DNA of 35,345 nt from Cellulomonas sp. ACRRI (GTDB lineage Bacteria; Actinomycetota; Actinomycetes; Actinomycetales; Cellulomonadaceae): positions 1 through 35,345 of the forward strand of contig NZ_JAKRMS010000028.1 of assembly GCF_022346185.1 (NCBI RefSeq), written 5' to 3'. Of this stretch, positions 23,503 to 32,354 are shown piece after piece. The translations under genes and the position numbers were made by a program. The notes beneath the pieces were generated by a model, which saw only the letters and a list, made by a program, of their open reading frames with translations, did no database searches and was not told the DNA's origin. Every line of letters begins with the position of its first letter. The stretch's first letter is position 1.

Positions 23503-25470
23503 GTGGCTACCGCGAGCAAGTACCAGACGATCGCCGACGACGTCCTGCGCGGCGTCGGCGGCGCCGAGAACGTCGCCTCGGTGACGCACTGCGCCACCCG
23601 GCTCCGCTTCCGGCTGCACGACCGGGACCGGGCCGACAAGGCCGCGGTCGAGGCCACGCCGGGCGTCATCACCGTCGTCGAGGCCGGCGGGCAGTTCCAG
23701 GTCGTCATCGGCAACACGGTCAACAACGTCTTCGAGGCGATCAGCACCCGGGGCGTGACCACCGAGGCGGCCGCGTCCGGCGGGTTCCTCGCCCGGGCGA
23801 TCGACCTCATCACGAGCATCTTCACGCCGTTCCTCTGGGTGCTCGCCGGCACCGGCCTGCTCAAGGCGCTGCTCGCGGTCGTGGTCAAGGTGTCGCCGGA
23901 CTGGGCCGCCTCCGGCGCGTACGCGATCCTGTTCTCCGCCGCCGACGCGATCTTCCAGTTCCTGCCGATCCTGCTGGCGATCACCGCCGCCAAGCGGTTC
24001 AAGGCGAACCTCTACGTGTCGGTCGCGATCGCGTGCGCCCTGCTGTACTCCGCGACGATCGCGGTCATCCCCGGGCCGGACGGCGCCACGCTCACGCTCG
24101 ACGGGTTCGCGTCCGGCGGCGGCGAGCTGACGTTCTTCGGCATCCCGGTCGTGATGATCAGCTACCTGTCCGCGGTCATCCCGACGATCCTCGCGGTCTA
24201 CGCGCAGTCCCACCTGGAGCGGCTGCTCAACCGGTTCTTCCCGGAGGCGCTGCGCAACTTCCTCACCCCGATGGTCACCGTCGCCGTCATCGTGCCGCTG
24301 ACGTTCCTGGCCATCGGCCCGGTGTCCGACCTGGTCGGCCGCGGGCTGTCGAGCGGCATCAACTGGCTGTGGGAGCTGAGCCCGCTGGTCGGCGGGCTGC
24401 TCATGGGCGCGCTGTGGCAGGTGTTCGTGATCTTCGGCGTCCACTGGGGCTTCGTGCCGGTCATGCTGCAGGACGTCGTCACCAACGGGTACTCGCTGCT
24501 CACCGGCCCGCTGTTCGCCGCCGTGCTCGCGCAGTCCGGCGCCACCGCGGCCGTCTTCCTCAAGACGCGCAACCGCGACCTCAAGGGCGTCGCCGGTCCC
24601 GCGACCATCTCCGCGTTCCTCGCCGGCATCACCGAGCCCGCGATCTACGGCGTCACGCTGCGGCTGAAGAAGCCGTTCATCTACGCCTGCATCGGCGGCG
24701 CGGTGGGCGGCGCGATCGCCGCGGCAGGCGGGTCGGCCGCCGAGGGCTTCGTCCTGCCGGGCGCGATCACGCTGACCTCGGCGCTGAACGTCGGGAACTT
24801 CACGCTGCAGCTCGTCGGGTCCGCGCTGGCGATCGGCATCGCGTTCGCGCTGACGATGACGCTCGGGTTCACCGACATCCCGAACCCGCCCGCGACGGAC
24901 GAGACGCCGGCGGGGGCCGGCACCGGGGCCGGTGCGACGGGCGCGGCCGCGGCTCCGACGGCGGGCGCCGCGCTCGGGTCGGCGTCGGGCGGCACGGCGA
25001 CCGCCACCCTCACCGGGACGCGGGTGCTGGAGGTGCTCGCCCCGGTGGCTGGCGCCGCGGTCCCGCTCACGGCGGTGCCGGACGCGGTGTTCTCCTCGGG
25101 CGCGCTCGGCGCCGGGGCGGCGGTCGTGCCGTCGGACGGCCGGGTCGTCGCGCCCGTCGACGCCGAGGTGCTCAGCGTCCTCCCGCACGCCTACGGGCTG
25201 CGCACCGCCGAGGGCGTCGAGCTGCTGGTGCACATCGGCATCGACACCGTGCAGATGGCGGGCGCGGGCTTCGCGCCGGCGGTCGCGGCAGGCTCGTCGG
25301 TCCGGGCGGGCGACCTGCTGGCCGAGGTCGACCTGGCGGCCGTGCGCGCCGCGGGGCACGACACCAGCACCGTGGTCGTCGTGACCGGCGGGGTCGAGGC
25401 CGACGCCGTGCGGCCGGCCGCCGAGGGCCGGGTGTCGACGGGCGACGCGCTGCTGCGCGTCTCCGTCTGA
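23503..25470 (+). CDS. bglP: Beta-glucoside PTS transporter, EIIBCA
   Basis: A 655-residue fused PTS enzyme II that imports and phosphorylates a beta-glucoside. Order: EIIB (1-85) with phosphocysteine C30 in THCATRLRF; EIIC membrane domain (about 105-465) including GITEPAIYGV; an Ala/Gly/Thr-rich linker; EIIA (about 505-655) with the paired histidines H562 and H577 (LLVHIGIDTVQM), spaced 15 apart as in EIIA-Glc. GTG 23503 follows GAGGAGGAA. The product is hydrolysed by the 6-phospho-beta-glucosidase across the divergent region. Expression is gated by the RAT leader. The gene name reflects family role, not proven substrate. Confidence 0.93.
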   Translation: MATASKYQTIADDVLRGVGGAENVASVTHCATRLRFRLHDRDRADKAAVEATPGVITVVEAGGQFQVVIGNTVNNVFEAISTRGVTTEAAASGGFLARAIDLITSIFTPFLWVLAGTGLLKALLAVVVKVSPDWAASGAYAILFSAADAIFQFLPILLAITAAKRFKANLYVSVAIACALLYSATIAVIPGPDGATLTLDGFASGGGELTFFGIPVVMISYLSAVIPTILAVYAQSHLERLLNRFFPEALRNFLTPMVTVAVIVPLTFLAIGPVSDLVGRGLSSGINWLWELSPLVGGLLMGALWQVFVIFGVHWGFVPVMLQDVVTNGYSLLTGPLFAAVLAQSGATAAVFLKTRNRDLKGVAGPATISAFLAGITEPAIYGVTLRLKKPFIYACIGGAVGGAIAAAGGSAAEGFVLPGAITLTSALNVGNFTLQLVGSALAIGIAFALTMTLGFTDIPNPPATDETPAGAGTGAGATGAAAAPTAGAALGSASGGTATATLTGTRVLEVLAPVAGAAVPLTAVPDAVFSSGALGAGAAVVPSDGRVVAPVDAEVLSVLPHAYGLRTAEGVELLVHIGIDTVQMAGAGFAPAVAAGSSVRAGDLLAEVDLAAVRAAGHDTSTVVVVTGGVEADAVRPAAEGRVSTGDALLRVSV

Positions 25471-25557
25471 GCACGCGCCGGCTGTCGGCGCACAGGCCGG
25501 TTTGGTAGGAATCGAGTCGTCGGGCGCGCGACGCCCGGACCTGAACGAGGAGCACGC

Positions 25558-26397
25558 GTGCGGGTGACGAAGGTGTTCAACAACAACGTCCTCCTGGCGG
25601 CCGACGACGCCGGCACGGAGGTCGTCCTCATGGGCAAGGGCCTGGGGTTCCAGGTGCACGCCGGGGACGCCGTGCGCACCGCCGACGTCGAGCGCACGTT
25701 CGTCGCGGGCGGCGGCACCACCCCCGAGCGGATCGTCGCGCTGCTCGACGAGATCCCCGCCGAGGACATCGACCTCACCCAGCGGATCGTCGCCGAGGCC
25801 CGCGAGCAGCTGGGGACGCACATCACCGGGCACGTCGTCGTACCGCTCGCCGACCACATCTCGTTCGCGCTGCGGCGGGCCCGCCAGGACGTGCAGATCG
25901 CGTACCCGCTGCAGTGGGAGGTGCTGCACCTCTACCCGAAGGAGGTGGCGTTCGCGCGGCGCGCGCTGGAGATGGTGCGCTCGTCGACCGGGGTGGAGCT
26001 GCCGGCGCTGGAGGCGGTGCCGCTGGCGCTGCACTTCGTCAACGCGCAGTTCGGCGCCGGCGAGCTGTCCCGCACGGTCGAGATGACCGAGGTGTTCGGC
26101 GCCGTGCTCGGCATCGTGCGCACGCGGCTCGGCATGGAGCTGGACGAGGAGTCTATCGACGTCGCCCGGTTCATCACGCACCTGCGGTACCTGTTCGTGC
26201 GGCAGCAGCAGGGCGCACCCCCTCCGGACGTGCAGGGCGTGCTGCTGGAGGCGGTGCGGTCCCAGCACCCCGACGCCGTCGAGGCGGCGGTGGCGATCCA
26301 GGAGCTGCTCCGGGAGCGGTACGACTGGACCGTGACCGGGGACGAGGTGCTGTACCTGGCGCTGCACGTGGCGCGGCTGACGGGGGCGGTGGCATGA
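25558..26397 (+). CDS. licT: BglG/LicT-family transcriptional antiterminator
   Basis: A 279-residue PRD antiterminator. The RNA-binding CAT domain is residues 1-55 (VFNNNVLLA ... EVVLMGKGLGFQ). PRD1 has H100 (LADHISFAL) and H159 (LALHFVNA); PRD2 has H208 (RFITHLRYLF) and H270 (LYLALHVARL). All four regulatory histidines are at the LicT-like positions. Without sugar the EII phosphorylates and inhibits it; with sugar it binds RAT and lets transcription pass. Two RATs in this window are its obvious targets. GTG 25558 has an AGGAG site. An 87-base gap before it carries GTAGGAAT, which resembles the -10 of the HPr operon, so it may also have its own promoter. Confidence 0.93.
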   Translation: MRVTKVFNNNVLLAADDAGTEVVLMGKGLGFQVHAGDAVRTADVERTFVAGGGTTPERIVALLDEIPAEDIDLTQRIVAEAREQLGTHITGHVVVPLADHISFALRRARQDVQIAYPLQWEVLHLYPKEVAFARRALEMVRSSTGVELPALEAVPLALHFVNAQFGAGELSRTVEMTEVFGAVLGIVRTRLGMELDEESIDVARFITHLRYLFVRQQQGAPPPDVQGVLLEAVRSQHPDAVEAAVAIQELLRERYDWTVTGDEVLYLALHVARLTGAVA

Positions 26398-26669
26398 CCG
26401 ACGCGAGGGCGGCCGGCGGGCTGTCGGACGACGAGCTGGCCGCGGCGCTGCTGCCGCTGGTCGGCGGGGCCGGGAACGTGTCGGCGGTGACGGCGTGCGC
26501 GTCGCGGCTGCGGTTCGTGCTGCGCGACGCGGCGGTCGTCGACGAGCCGGCCGTCCGGTCGGTGCCCGGGGTGGCGATGGTGGTGACCCAGGGCGGGCAG
26601 TTCCAGGTGGTGCTCGGGGGGCGCGCCATCCCGGTGAGCACGGTCGTGCGGAGGCTGGTCGGGGGGTAG
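26394..26669 (+). CDS. Stand-alone PTS EIIB domain
   Basis: A 91-residue glucose-type EIIB. The phosphocysteine is C35 in VTACASRLRFVL, and GQFQVVLG matches the end of the fused EIIB (GQFQVVIG) at 23503. The His before the Cys in the fused copy is Ala here. Its start overlaps the antiterminator stop (ATGA), so it is co-translated with LicT rather than with the transporter. A free EIIB could serve another EIIC, or could pass phosphate to LicT; either is inference. Confidence 0.85.
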   Translation: MTDARAAGGLSDDELAAALLPLVGGAGNVSAVTACASRLRFVLRDAAVVDEPAVRSVPGVAMVVTQGGQFQVVLGGRAIPVSTVVRRLVGG

Positions 26670-26699
26670 CCGGGTGCCCCGGCTCGGTGCCACCCGCGC

Positions 26700-27185
26700 T
26701 CAGCCCAGGTCGACCTCCTGGCGCGCCGCCTCGCGCGGCACCCCGTCGGCGACCTCGAGGTACGGCCCGCTGACGCTCACGCTCATGTCGCGGCCGCCCG
26801 GGTCGGACCCGGAGACGTCGAGGCCGTCGCGCTGCCCGGCGGCCCCGCCGATCGGGTTCACCTGCACGTCGGTGACGCCCGCGTCCTCCAGTGCGGCGAC
26901 CAGGTCGTCGGTGTCCGCCTGGGCGCCGACGGCGATCACGGTGACGCTGTACCGCCGGCGGTCGACGATGCCGTCGCCACCCATGTCGAACTCGCCGTAG
27001 GCGTCCTGGACCTGCGCACCGAGGGCGTCGACGACGCCCGGGAGCACCTGCCGCGCGGCGGCGAGCACCTCGTCGCGGCTGGCGTCGAGGTCGTCGGCGG
27101 TCGCCCCGCCGCCGCCCCCGCAGCCGGACAGGGCGAGCAGGGACAGCGCCGCGACCACGGCGGACGCACGCACCCGACGGTTCAC
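26700..27185 (-). CDS. Lipoprotein of second ESX-type cluster
   Basis: A 161-residue predicted lipoprotein: basic start, hydrophobic stretch, lipobox LALSGC (Cys 22), then a Gly/Ala spacer. The mature domain has helix-rich and strand-rich parts (SVTVIAVGAQADTDDLVAALEDAGVTDVQVNP), with no known motif. GTG 27185 overlaps the stop of the hydrolase gene (GTGA). A lipoprotein directly behind a secreted-type hydrolase may be its outer-face partner or immunity protein. Confidence 0.7.
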   Translation of the reverse strand: MNRRVRASAVVAALSLLALSGCGGGGGATADDLDASRDEVLAAARQVLPGVVDALGAQVQDAYGEFDMGGDGIVDRRRYSVTVIAVGAQADTDDLVAALEDAGVTDVQVNPIGGAAGQRDGLDVSGSDPGGRDMSVSVSGPYLEVADGVPREAARQEVDLG

Positions 27186-28954
27186 CACTCCGGCCTCCTG
27201 TCGTCGAACGACCGCGGGTCGCGGGTCGCCTCCGGGTCCACCGGACCGTCGTACCAGGGGTCGTACGAGTGCTCGGCGGCGATGACCTGGTCGTAGTCGC
27301 CGACGACGATCTGCCCGATGTTGTACAGGGACTCGGTGTCCGGGTCGAAGTACTTGGTGTGGTCGCCGAAGTTGCGCATCACGTCGGCGCGGGTGGTCGA
27401 CTCTGCCTGGAACCGGTTGGCGCCGAAGTCGTCCTCGACGATGTCGTTGCCGAGGCCGGCGCCGCCGAGCATCCAGCCGCCGGCCCAGCCGTCGTCGGCG
27501 AGCGCGGCGACGAGGTCGCGGCTGTTGTTGCCGGCCCAGACGTGGTCGGCGCCGACGCCGAGCTCGGAGGCGTGCTCGACGCCGCCGCCGGCGCCCGGGC
27601 TGCCGACCAGCACGATGTCGTCGGCCGCGAGGCCGTGGTCGGTCGCGCCGTGCGCGGTGGTGGTGGAGCCGTAGCTGTGGCCGATGACGGTCAGGTGCGC
27701 GGGCTCGCCCTCGCGGGCCGCGCGCAGGCCGTCGATGTACCGCGACAGCAGCTCGCCGCCCTCCTCGGCGCGCCCCTCGGTCGCCACGGTGGCCGAGTCC
27801 CAGTCGCTGGGGGCGTCGTAGCCGATCCACATGATCGAGGAGGCGGTCGAGTACGGGTCCGACAGCCGCGCGGACTCGTAGATGTTGTAGGCCGCGTCGG
27901 CGTTCCCGCCCGCCTCGGTGCCCCGGCTGGTGAGCCCGGGGACCATCACGGACACGTGGTCGGCGGTGTCGGGGTTCCCGAACGCGATGGCGACCTTGCC
28001 GTCGCCGCCGAACGCCGTGGCGTCGTACAGGTGCAGCAGCGGCACCAGCGGCTCCCCGGTGACGGGGTCGACCTTCTTCGCGCCCTCGTCCAGGGCGGCC
28101 TGCGCGGCGCGCGCGTTGTCCAGCGCCTGGTAGTCCTCGAACAGCCGCTCGCCCCGCTGCTCGCGCAGCTCCATGGCCTCGAGGTCGGTCTCGAGCAGCA
28201 GGCGGTTCGCCTGGTCGCGGGCGAGCGCCGGGAGGCCGTCGGTGTTGCCGATGAGCTCCGGGCGGGCGGCGAGGACGGCGAACTGCTCCTCCTCGGTCAG
28301 CGACGCCCACCACGCGGCGACCTGCTCCGGGGTGCCGCCCTGCGACGGGGAGCCCGGCCGGCCGAGGGCGTCGTCGGCGAGGTCGATCTGCCCGGACACG
28401 GCGGCGCGCGCCTGCGCGAGCGTCGAGTACGCGGAGAACGCGTCGAGCATCGCGCGCTCCGCGGTCGCGAGGTCGCGCACCAGAGCGTCGACGTCCGCGA
28501 CCACGCCGTCGCGGCGGGTGGCGAGCGACGCCGCCCGGGCCTGCAGCTCGGCGACCGCGGCGTCGTCGACCTCCCCGGCGGACCGGATGTCGGCATCCAG
28601 GTCCTCGCGGGCCTCGTGGTACGACGACCGGGCCTCGACCAGGTCGGTGCGCCGGCGGAGCAGGTCGGTGAGCGCGTCGGCGTGGTCGTCCGCCGCGCGG
28701 GCGACCTGGCGCAGCGCGACCCCCATCGCCTGGGCGTCCGCGCCGGCGGACCGGACGTGCCGGCCGTACGCGGTGGCGGCCTCGCCGGTCCAGCCGTCGA
28801 GGGTCGAGGAGTCGAGCGCGAACGTGTCGAGGTCGTCCAGGTTGACCGCGCTGGCCAGCAGGTCCTGGGCGAACGCGGCCACGACGGCCGGGTCGCCCTC
28901 GACGGCGGGGATCGCGTCGATCGCGGGCGGGATGTCGATGGTCACCGTGGTCAC
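27182..28954 (-). CDS. WXG-fused alpha/beta hydrolase (DUF1023-type)
   Basis: A 590-residue protein. The N-terminal part is a WXG-like helical domain (TLDGWTGEAATAYGRH, W55-T-G57) followed by long helices. The C-terminal ~250 residues are an alpha/beta hydrolase of the DUF1023 type with nucleophile elbow GHSYGST (Ser 427) preceded by HLTVI, and DIVLVGSPGAGG after it. The substrate may be lipid or ester; the family is poorly characterised. There is no signal peptide, and the WXG domain suggests type VII export. It overlaps its neighbours by four bases on both sides (GTGA), so four genes are coupled in this cluster. Confidence 0.82.
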   Translation of the reverse strand: MTTVTIDIPPAIDAIPAVEGDPAVVAAFAQDLLASAVNLDDLDTFALDSSTLDGWTGEAATAYGRHVRSAGADAQAMGVALRQVARAADDHADALTDLLRRRTDLVEARSSYHEAREDLDADIRSAGEVDDAAVAELQARAASLATRRDGVVADVDALVRDLATAERAMLDAFSAYSTLAQARAAVSGQIDLADDALGRPGSPSQGGTPEQVAAWWASLTEEEQFAVLAARPELIGNTDGLPALARDQANRLLLETDLEAMELREQRGERLFEDYQALDNARAAQAALDEGAKKVDPVTGEPLVPLLHLYDATAFGGDGKVAIAFGNPDTADHVSVMVPGLTSRGTEAGGNADAAYNIYESARLSDPYSTASSIMWIGYDAPSDWDSATVATEGRAEEGGELLSRYIDGLRAAREGEPAHLTVIGHSYGSTTTAHGATDHGLAADDIVLVGSPGAGGGVEHASELGVGADHVWAGNNSRDLVAALADDGWAGGWMLGGAGLGNDIVEDDFGANRFQAESTTRADVMRNFGDHTKYFDPDTESLYNIGQIVVGDYDQVIAAEHSYDPWYDGPVDPEATRDPRSFDDRRPEW

Positions 28955-29253
28955 GGAGTGCCCCCCAGCCAGCTCTCGAAGGTCTCCTGCGCCGCGACGT
29001 CCGTGACGGCGTACGCCTGCTGGGCGTCGCGGAGCCGGGTGCCGATCTCCTCGGCGCGGTCGGCGACGTCGCCGAGGACCGTGCCCCACGCGGACGTCCA
29101 CGACGCGGCGGCACCGGCGACCGCGGGGGTGAAGCCGGAGGTGGTGGCGTCGGCGACCCGGTCGCGCGCGGTGCGCACGCGCGAGCCCTGGTCGGTCCAG
29201 TCGTCGGCGGACAGGCTGAGCGTGTACGGGTCGACCTGGATCTCGCCGCTCAC
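28951..29253 (-). CDS. WXG100-like small protein
   Basis: A 100-residue all-helical protein with two helices around a tryptophan-rich turn (GAAASWTSAWGTVLG), a relaxed form of the WXG turn. Its size and context fit a WXG100-type partner of the hydrolase that follows. GTG 29253 overlaps the preceding stop, and its stop overlaps the hydrolase start. Confidence 0.68.
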   Translation of the reverse strand: MSGEIQVDPYTLSLSADDWTDQGSRVRTARDRVADATTSGFTPAVAGAAASWTSAWGTVLGDVADRAEEIGTRLRDAQQAYAVTDVAAQETFESWLGGTP

Positions 29254-29810
29254 CGGTCGTCCTCTGTCCCGGAGACGAGCGCGCGGGCGGTGGCGGTCGC
29301 GACGGGCAGGTCCCGGCCGCGGACCGTCACCAGGACGGCGTCGTCGAGCCACGCGACCCGCACGGAGCGGTCGTCGAGCGCGGCGAGCAGCAGCGGCGTC
29401 ACGCCCGCGTGGTCGAGGCGGCCGTCCCAGCCGTCGGCGCGCAGCCGGGCGGACAGGGTCCGGCCGACGGCGATGCCGGCCTCCGGGCCGTCGATCGGCA
29501 GCCGCGCCTCGGCGACGGGCACGACGTGCGACGCCGGGGCGCTGCGCCAGGTGGCGCGAGGGGCGAGGGCGGCGTCCGGCGCGGGGTCGGCGGCCGGCGC
29601 GGGTTCGGCGGCCGCGAGCAGCCCGGCGAGGACGTCCTCCACCCGCGAGCGCTCGGCGTCCAGCGCGGCGTCGGTGACGGGGACCGGCGCGTCGGCCGGC
29701 TCGGGCGCGGGAGTCTCGGGCGGCAGCACGACGACGTCGACGTCGGGGTGGCGCTCGTGGACGACGCGCAGCAGCGGGGCCTGCGCGAGAGGGTCCTGCG
29801 GGTCGGTCAC
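29250..29810 (-). CDS. ESX-cluster hypothetical protein
   Basis: A 186-residue soluble protein and first gene of the cluster. An acidic, Pro/Ala-rich middle (LPPETPAPEPADAPV and AAAEPAPAADPAPDAAL) separates a short N-terminal part (LRVVHERHPDVDVVVLP) from a compact C-terminal domain of about 95 residues (GIAVGRTLSARLRADGWDG ... VRVAWLDDAVLVTVRGRDL). No family recognised. Leaderless start: TAGAGT (29822-29817), six bases, GTG 29810. Confidence 0.65.
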   Translation of the reverse strand: MTDPQDPLAQAPLLRVVHERHPDVDVVVLPPETPAPEPADAPVPVTDAALDAERSRVEDVLAGLLAAAEPAPAADPAPDAALAPRATWRSAPASHVVPVAEARLPIDGPEAGIAVGRTLSARLRADGWDGRLDHAGVTPLLLAALDDRSVRVAWLDDAVLVTVRGRDLPVATATARALVSGTEDDR

Positions 29811-29914
29811 GGCGTCACTCTAGGGGGACTCGGGCGCCGCGGCGCGAGAACGACTTCCTGCGCGCGAGGGCCGCCCCGCAGGTCCGGGGCTCGCGCCGGG
29901 TCCCGAGCAACTTC

Positions 29915-29930
29915 TGGCAACCGGTTGTCC
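29915..29930 (+). promoter_or_regulatory. LacI-type operator upstream of uxuA
   Basis: TGGCAACCGGTTGTCC has a perfect CAACCGGTTG core of the LacI/GalR kind. The preceding bases (GCAACT, then two, then TGGCAACCG) match the site at 32309-32324 over 18 of 21 positions. Confidence 0.65.
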
Positions 29931-30004
29931 CCCGACGCCCGCCGAGGCGACGCTGCTGACCACGCGGGCGGCACCGGCGCCGCCCCGACCCGGGAGGGAC
30001 GGCG

Positions 30005-31186
30005 ATGGAGCACACCTGGCGCTGGTTCGGCGACCGCGACCCGATCACTCTGGCGCAGGTCCGCCAGACCGGCGCGACGGGCGTGGTCACGGCCCTGCAC
30101 GACATCCCGAACGGCGAGGTGTGGCCGGTCGAGGCCATCGCGGCCCGCCGCGCGCAGATCGAGGCGGCCGGTCTGGTGTGGTCGGTCGTCGAGAGCGTCC
30201 CGGTGCACGAGGACATCAAGCGCGGCGGCCCGCTGCGCGACCGCGCGGTCGCCGCGTACCAGCAGACGATCCGCAACCTCGCCGCCTGCGGGATCGACCT
30301 CGTCTGCTACAACTTCATGCCCGTCCTGGACTGGTCGCGCACGGACCTCGGGTACCCGCTCGAGGACGGGACGTGGGCGCTGCGGTTCGACGCGGACCAG
30401 CTCGCCGCGTTCGACCTGTTCCTGCTCCGCCGCCCCGGCGCGGCGGCCGAGTACGACGACGACCAGACCGCTCGCGCGCGCAGCGTGCTCGACGCGATGG
30501 ACGAGGCGGCGCGGGCGCGGCTGATCGACACGATCCTGCTCGGGCTGCCGGGGTCGGAGGAGCGGTACACGCTCGACGAGTTCCGCACCGCCCTCGCCAC
30601 CTACGACGACGTGGCCGCCGACGCGCTGCGGGGCAACCTGTCGTCGTTCCTGCGCGAGGTCGTGCCGGTCGCCGAGGAGGTCGGGCTGCGGCTGGCCATC
30701 CACCCCGACGACCCGCCGCGCCCGCTGTTCGGGCTGCCGCGGGTGGTGTCGACCGCGGAGGACGCCCAGCACCTGCTGGACGCGGCGCCCTCCCCCGCGA
30801 ACGGGCTGACGATGTGCATCGGCTCCTACGGGTCGCGCGCGGACAACGACGTGGTCGCGATGACCCGGCGGTTCGCCGAGCGCATCTACTTCGCGCACCT
30901 GCGGTCGGTGCGGCTCCAAGACGGCGGCCGGAGCTTCTACGAGGCCCCGCACATCGCCGGCGACGCGGACATGGTCGCGGTGGTCGCGGCGCTGGTCGCG
31001 GAGGAGCGCCGGCGTGAGCGCGAGGGCGGGCCCCGGCTGCCGATGCGCCCCGACCACGGCCAGCGGATGCTCGACGACCAGTTCCGCGAGACCTACCCGG
31101 GCTACTCGCTGATCGGCCGGCTCAAGGGGCTGGCGGAGCTGCGCGGGGTCGAGCAGGCGGTCCGGGCGCTGGTCCCGGCGGCCTAG
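30005..31186 (+). CDS. uxuA: Mannonate dehydratase
   Basis: A 393-residue TIM-barrel enzyme that dehydrates D-mannonate to 2-keto-3-deoxygluconate (EC 4.2.1.8) in hexuronate breakdown. Family marks: the N-terminal MEHTWRWFGDRDPITLAQVRQTGATGVVTALHD in segments, CYNFMPVLDWSRTDL, AIHPDDPPRPLFGLPR (metal and substrate residues), and the C-terminal MRPDHGQRMLDD block. Length is usual for the family. A GGGAGGGA ribosome site precedes the ATG. First gene of the uronate set; the LacI-type palindrome 75 bases upstream suggests repression by the following gene product. Confidence 0.93.
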   Translation: MEHTWRWFGDRDPITLAQVRQTGATGVVTALHDIPNGEVWPVEAIAARRAQIEAAGLVWSVVESVPVHEDIKRGGPLRDRAVAAYQQTIRNLAACGIDLVCYNFMPVLDWSRTDLGYPLEDGTWALRFDADQLAAFDLFLLRRPGAAAEYDDDQTARARSVLDAMDEAARARLIDTILLGLPGSEERYTLDEFRTALATYDDVAADALRGNLSSFLREVVPVAEEVGLRLAIHPDDPPRPLFGLPRVVSTAEDAQHLLDAAPSPANGLTMCIGSYGSRADNDVVAMTRRFAERIYFAHLRSVRLQDGGRSFYEAPHIAGDADMVAVVAALVAEERRREREGGPRLPMRPDHGQRMLDDQFRETYPGYSLIGRLKGLAELRGVEQAVRALVPAA

Positions 31187-31206
31187 CCGCACCCTACGAT
31201 CGCGGC

Positions 31207-32238
31207 ATGGTGGAGGCCGAGGGCGGCAGCGAGCCGCGGGCGACCCGCGCGCCGACGATCTACGACGTCGCGCAGGCGGCCGGGGTCGCGGCCTCGACCG
31301 TGTCCCGGACGTTCGCGCGGCCGGGCCGGGTCAACTCGCAGACCGCGGAGCGGGTGCGCGCTGCCGCCGCCGCGATCGGCTACCGCGCGAACCCGGTGGC
31401 CCAGGCGCTGTCGACCGCCCGGAGCCGGATGATCGCGGTGCTCGTGTCCGACCTGGCCAACCCGATCTACGCCGAGCTGCTGCGGGGCGCGCAGGTCGCC
31501 GCGTCCGCCGCGGGCTACGGGGTGCTGGTCGAGGACACCCGGGAGGACGCGGCGACCGAGCGGGAGACCGCGGAGCGCATCCTGCCGATGGTCGAGGGCG
31601 TGCTGCTCACGTCGTCGCGCATGCCGGACTCGGCGATCCGCAGCATCGCGAAGCAGCGTCCGGTGGTGGTGATGAACCGCGGGCTCGCCGACGTGCCGTG
31701 CGTGGTCGCCGACGAGCAGCGCGGGGCGCGGCGCGCCGTCGAGCACCTGGGCGAGGCCGGCCACCGCGACCTGGTCTACGTGGCCGGCCCCGACGCGTCC
31801 TGGCCGAACGGCGCGCGCTGGCGGGCGTTCAGCGACGCCTGCCACGAGCTCGACATCACCGGCCGGCGGATCGGGCCGTTCGAGCCGACGTTCGCGGACG
31901 GGTTCGAGGCGGCGCTGGCGCTCGGCGGCTCCCGGGCGTCCGGGGTGCTGGTGTTCAACGCGCTCATGGCGGTCGGGGTGATCCGCGGGCTGCAGCAGGC
32001 CGGGCTGCGGGTGCCGGAGGACGTGAGCGTGGTCGGGTTCGACGACGTGCTGATCGGCCAGATCGTGTCGCCCGCGCTGACCACGGTGTCGTCGCCGCTG
32101 CAGGCGATGGGCGCCACCGGGCTGCGGAACCTGCTGGCGCTGGTGAACGGGGCGCGGTCCCGCGGGGAGCCGGTCGTGGTGCCCGCGCGGCTGGTGGTGC
32201 GGGAGTCGTCGGGGGTCGTGGCGGCGCGCGCGGGCTGA
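31207..32238 (+). CDS. LacI-family regulator of uronate genes
   Basis: A 343-residue LacI/GalR repressor. The HTH reads TIYDVAQAAGVAASTVSRTFARPGRVNSQT, with the hinge YRANPVAQALSTARS, then a periplasmic-binding-type sugar domain ending in SVVGFDDVLIGQIVSPALTTV and VVRESSG. It lies between mannonate dehydratase and glucuronate isomerase, so its ligand is probably a uronate or its derivative (inference). Leaderless: TACGAT (31195-31200), six bases, ATG 31207, so it has its own promoter just past the uxuA stop. Two palindromes at 29915 and 32309 are its likely sites. Confidence 0.9.
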   Translation: MVEAEGGSEPRATRAPTIYDVAQAAGVAASTVSRTFARPGRVNSQTAERVRAAAAAIGYRANPVAQALSTARSRMIAVLVSDLANPIYAELLRGAQVAASAAGYGVLVEDTREDAATERETAERILPMVEGVLLTSSRMPDSAIRSIAKQRPVVVMNRGLADVPCVVADEQRGARRAVEHLGEAGHRDLVYVAGPDASWPNGARWRAFSDACHELDITGRRIGPFEPTFADGFEAALALGGSRASGVLVFNALMAVGVIRGLQQAGLRVPEDVSVVGFDDVLIGQIVSPALTTVSSPLQAMGATGLRNLLALVNGARSRGEPVVVPARLVVRESSGVVAARAG

Positions 32239-32308
32239 CGCCGCGTGCCCGGCGCGGGTCGGTCGCGTACCCGCCGCGAGCCACGCCGGCCGGCGCCGGG
32301 GCAACTCA

Positions 32309-32324
32309 TGGCAACCGCTTGCAG
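32309..32324 (+). promoter_or_regulatory. LacI-type operator upstream of uxaC
   Basis: TGGCAACCGCTTGCAG, a near-palindrome with LacI-family core (GCAAnCGnTTGC), about 30 bases before the uxaC start. It resembles the site at 29915-29930, and both lie next to genes of one pathway. Confidence 0.68.
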
Positions 32325-32354
32325 CCCCGCCCCGCCGCCTCGAACCATGGCCGC

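Noticed and set aside
23239..26367. Long minus-strand open frame over the PTS genes
   Set aside because: It is the antisense of EIIBCA and licT, both with intact active-site motifs; it has an Arg/Gly/Asp-rich, domain-free translation.
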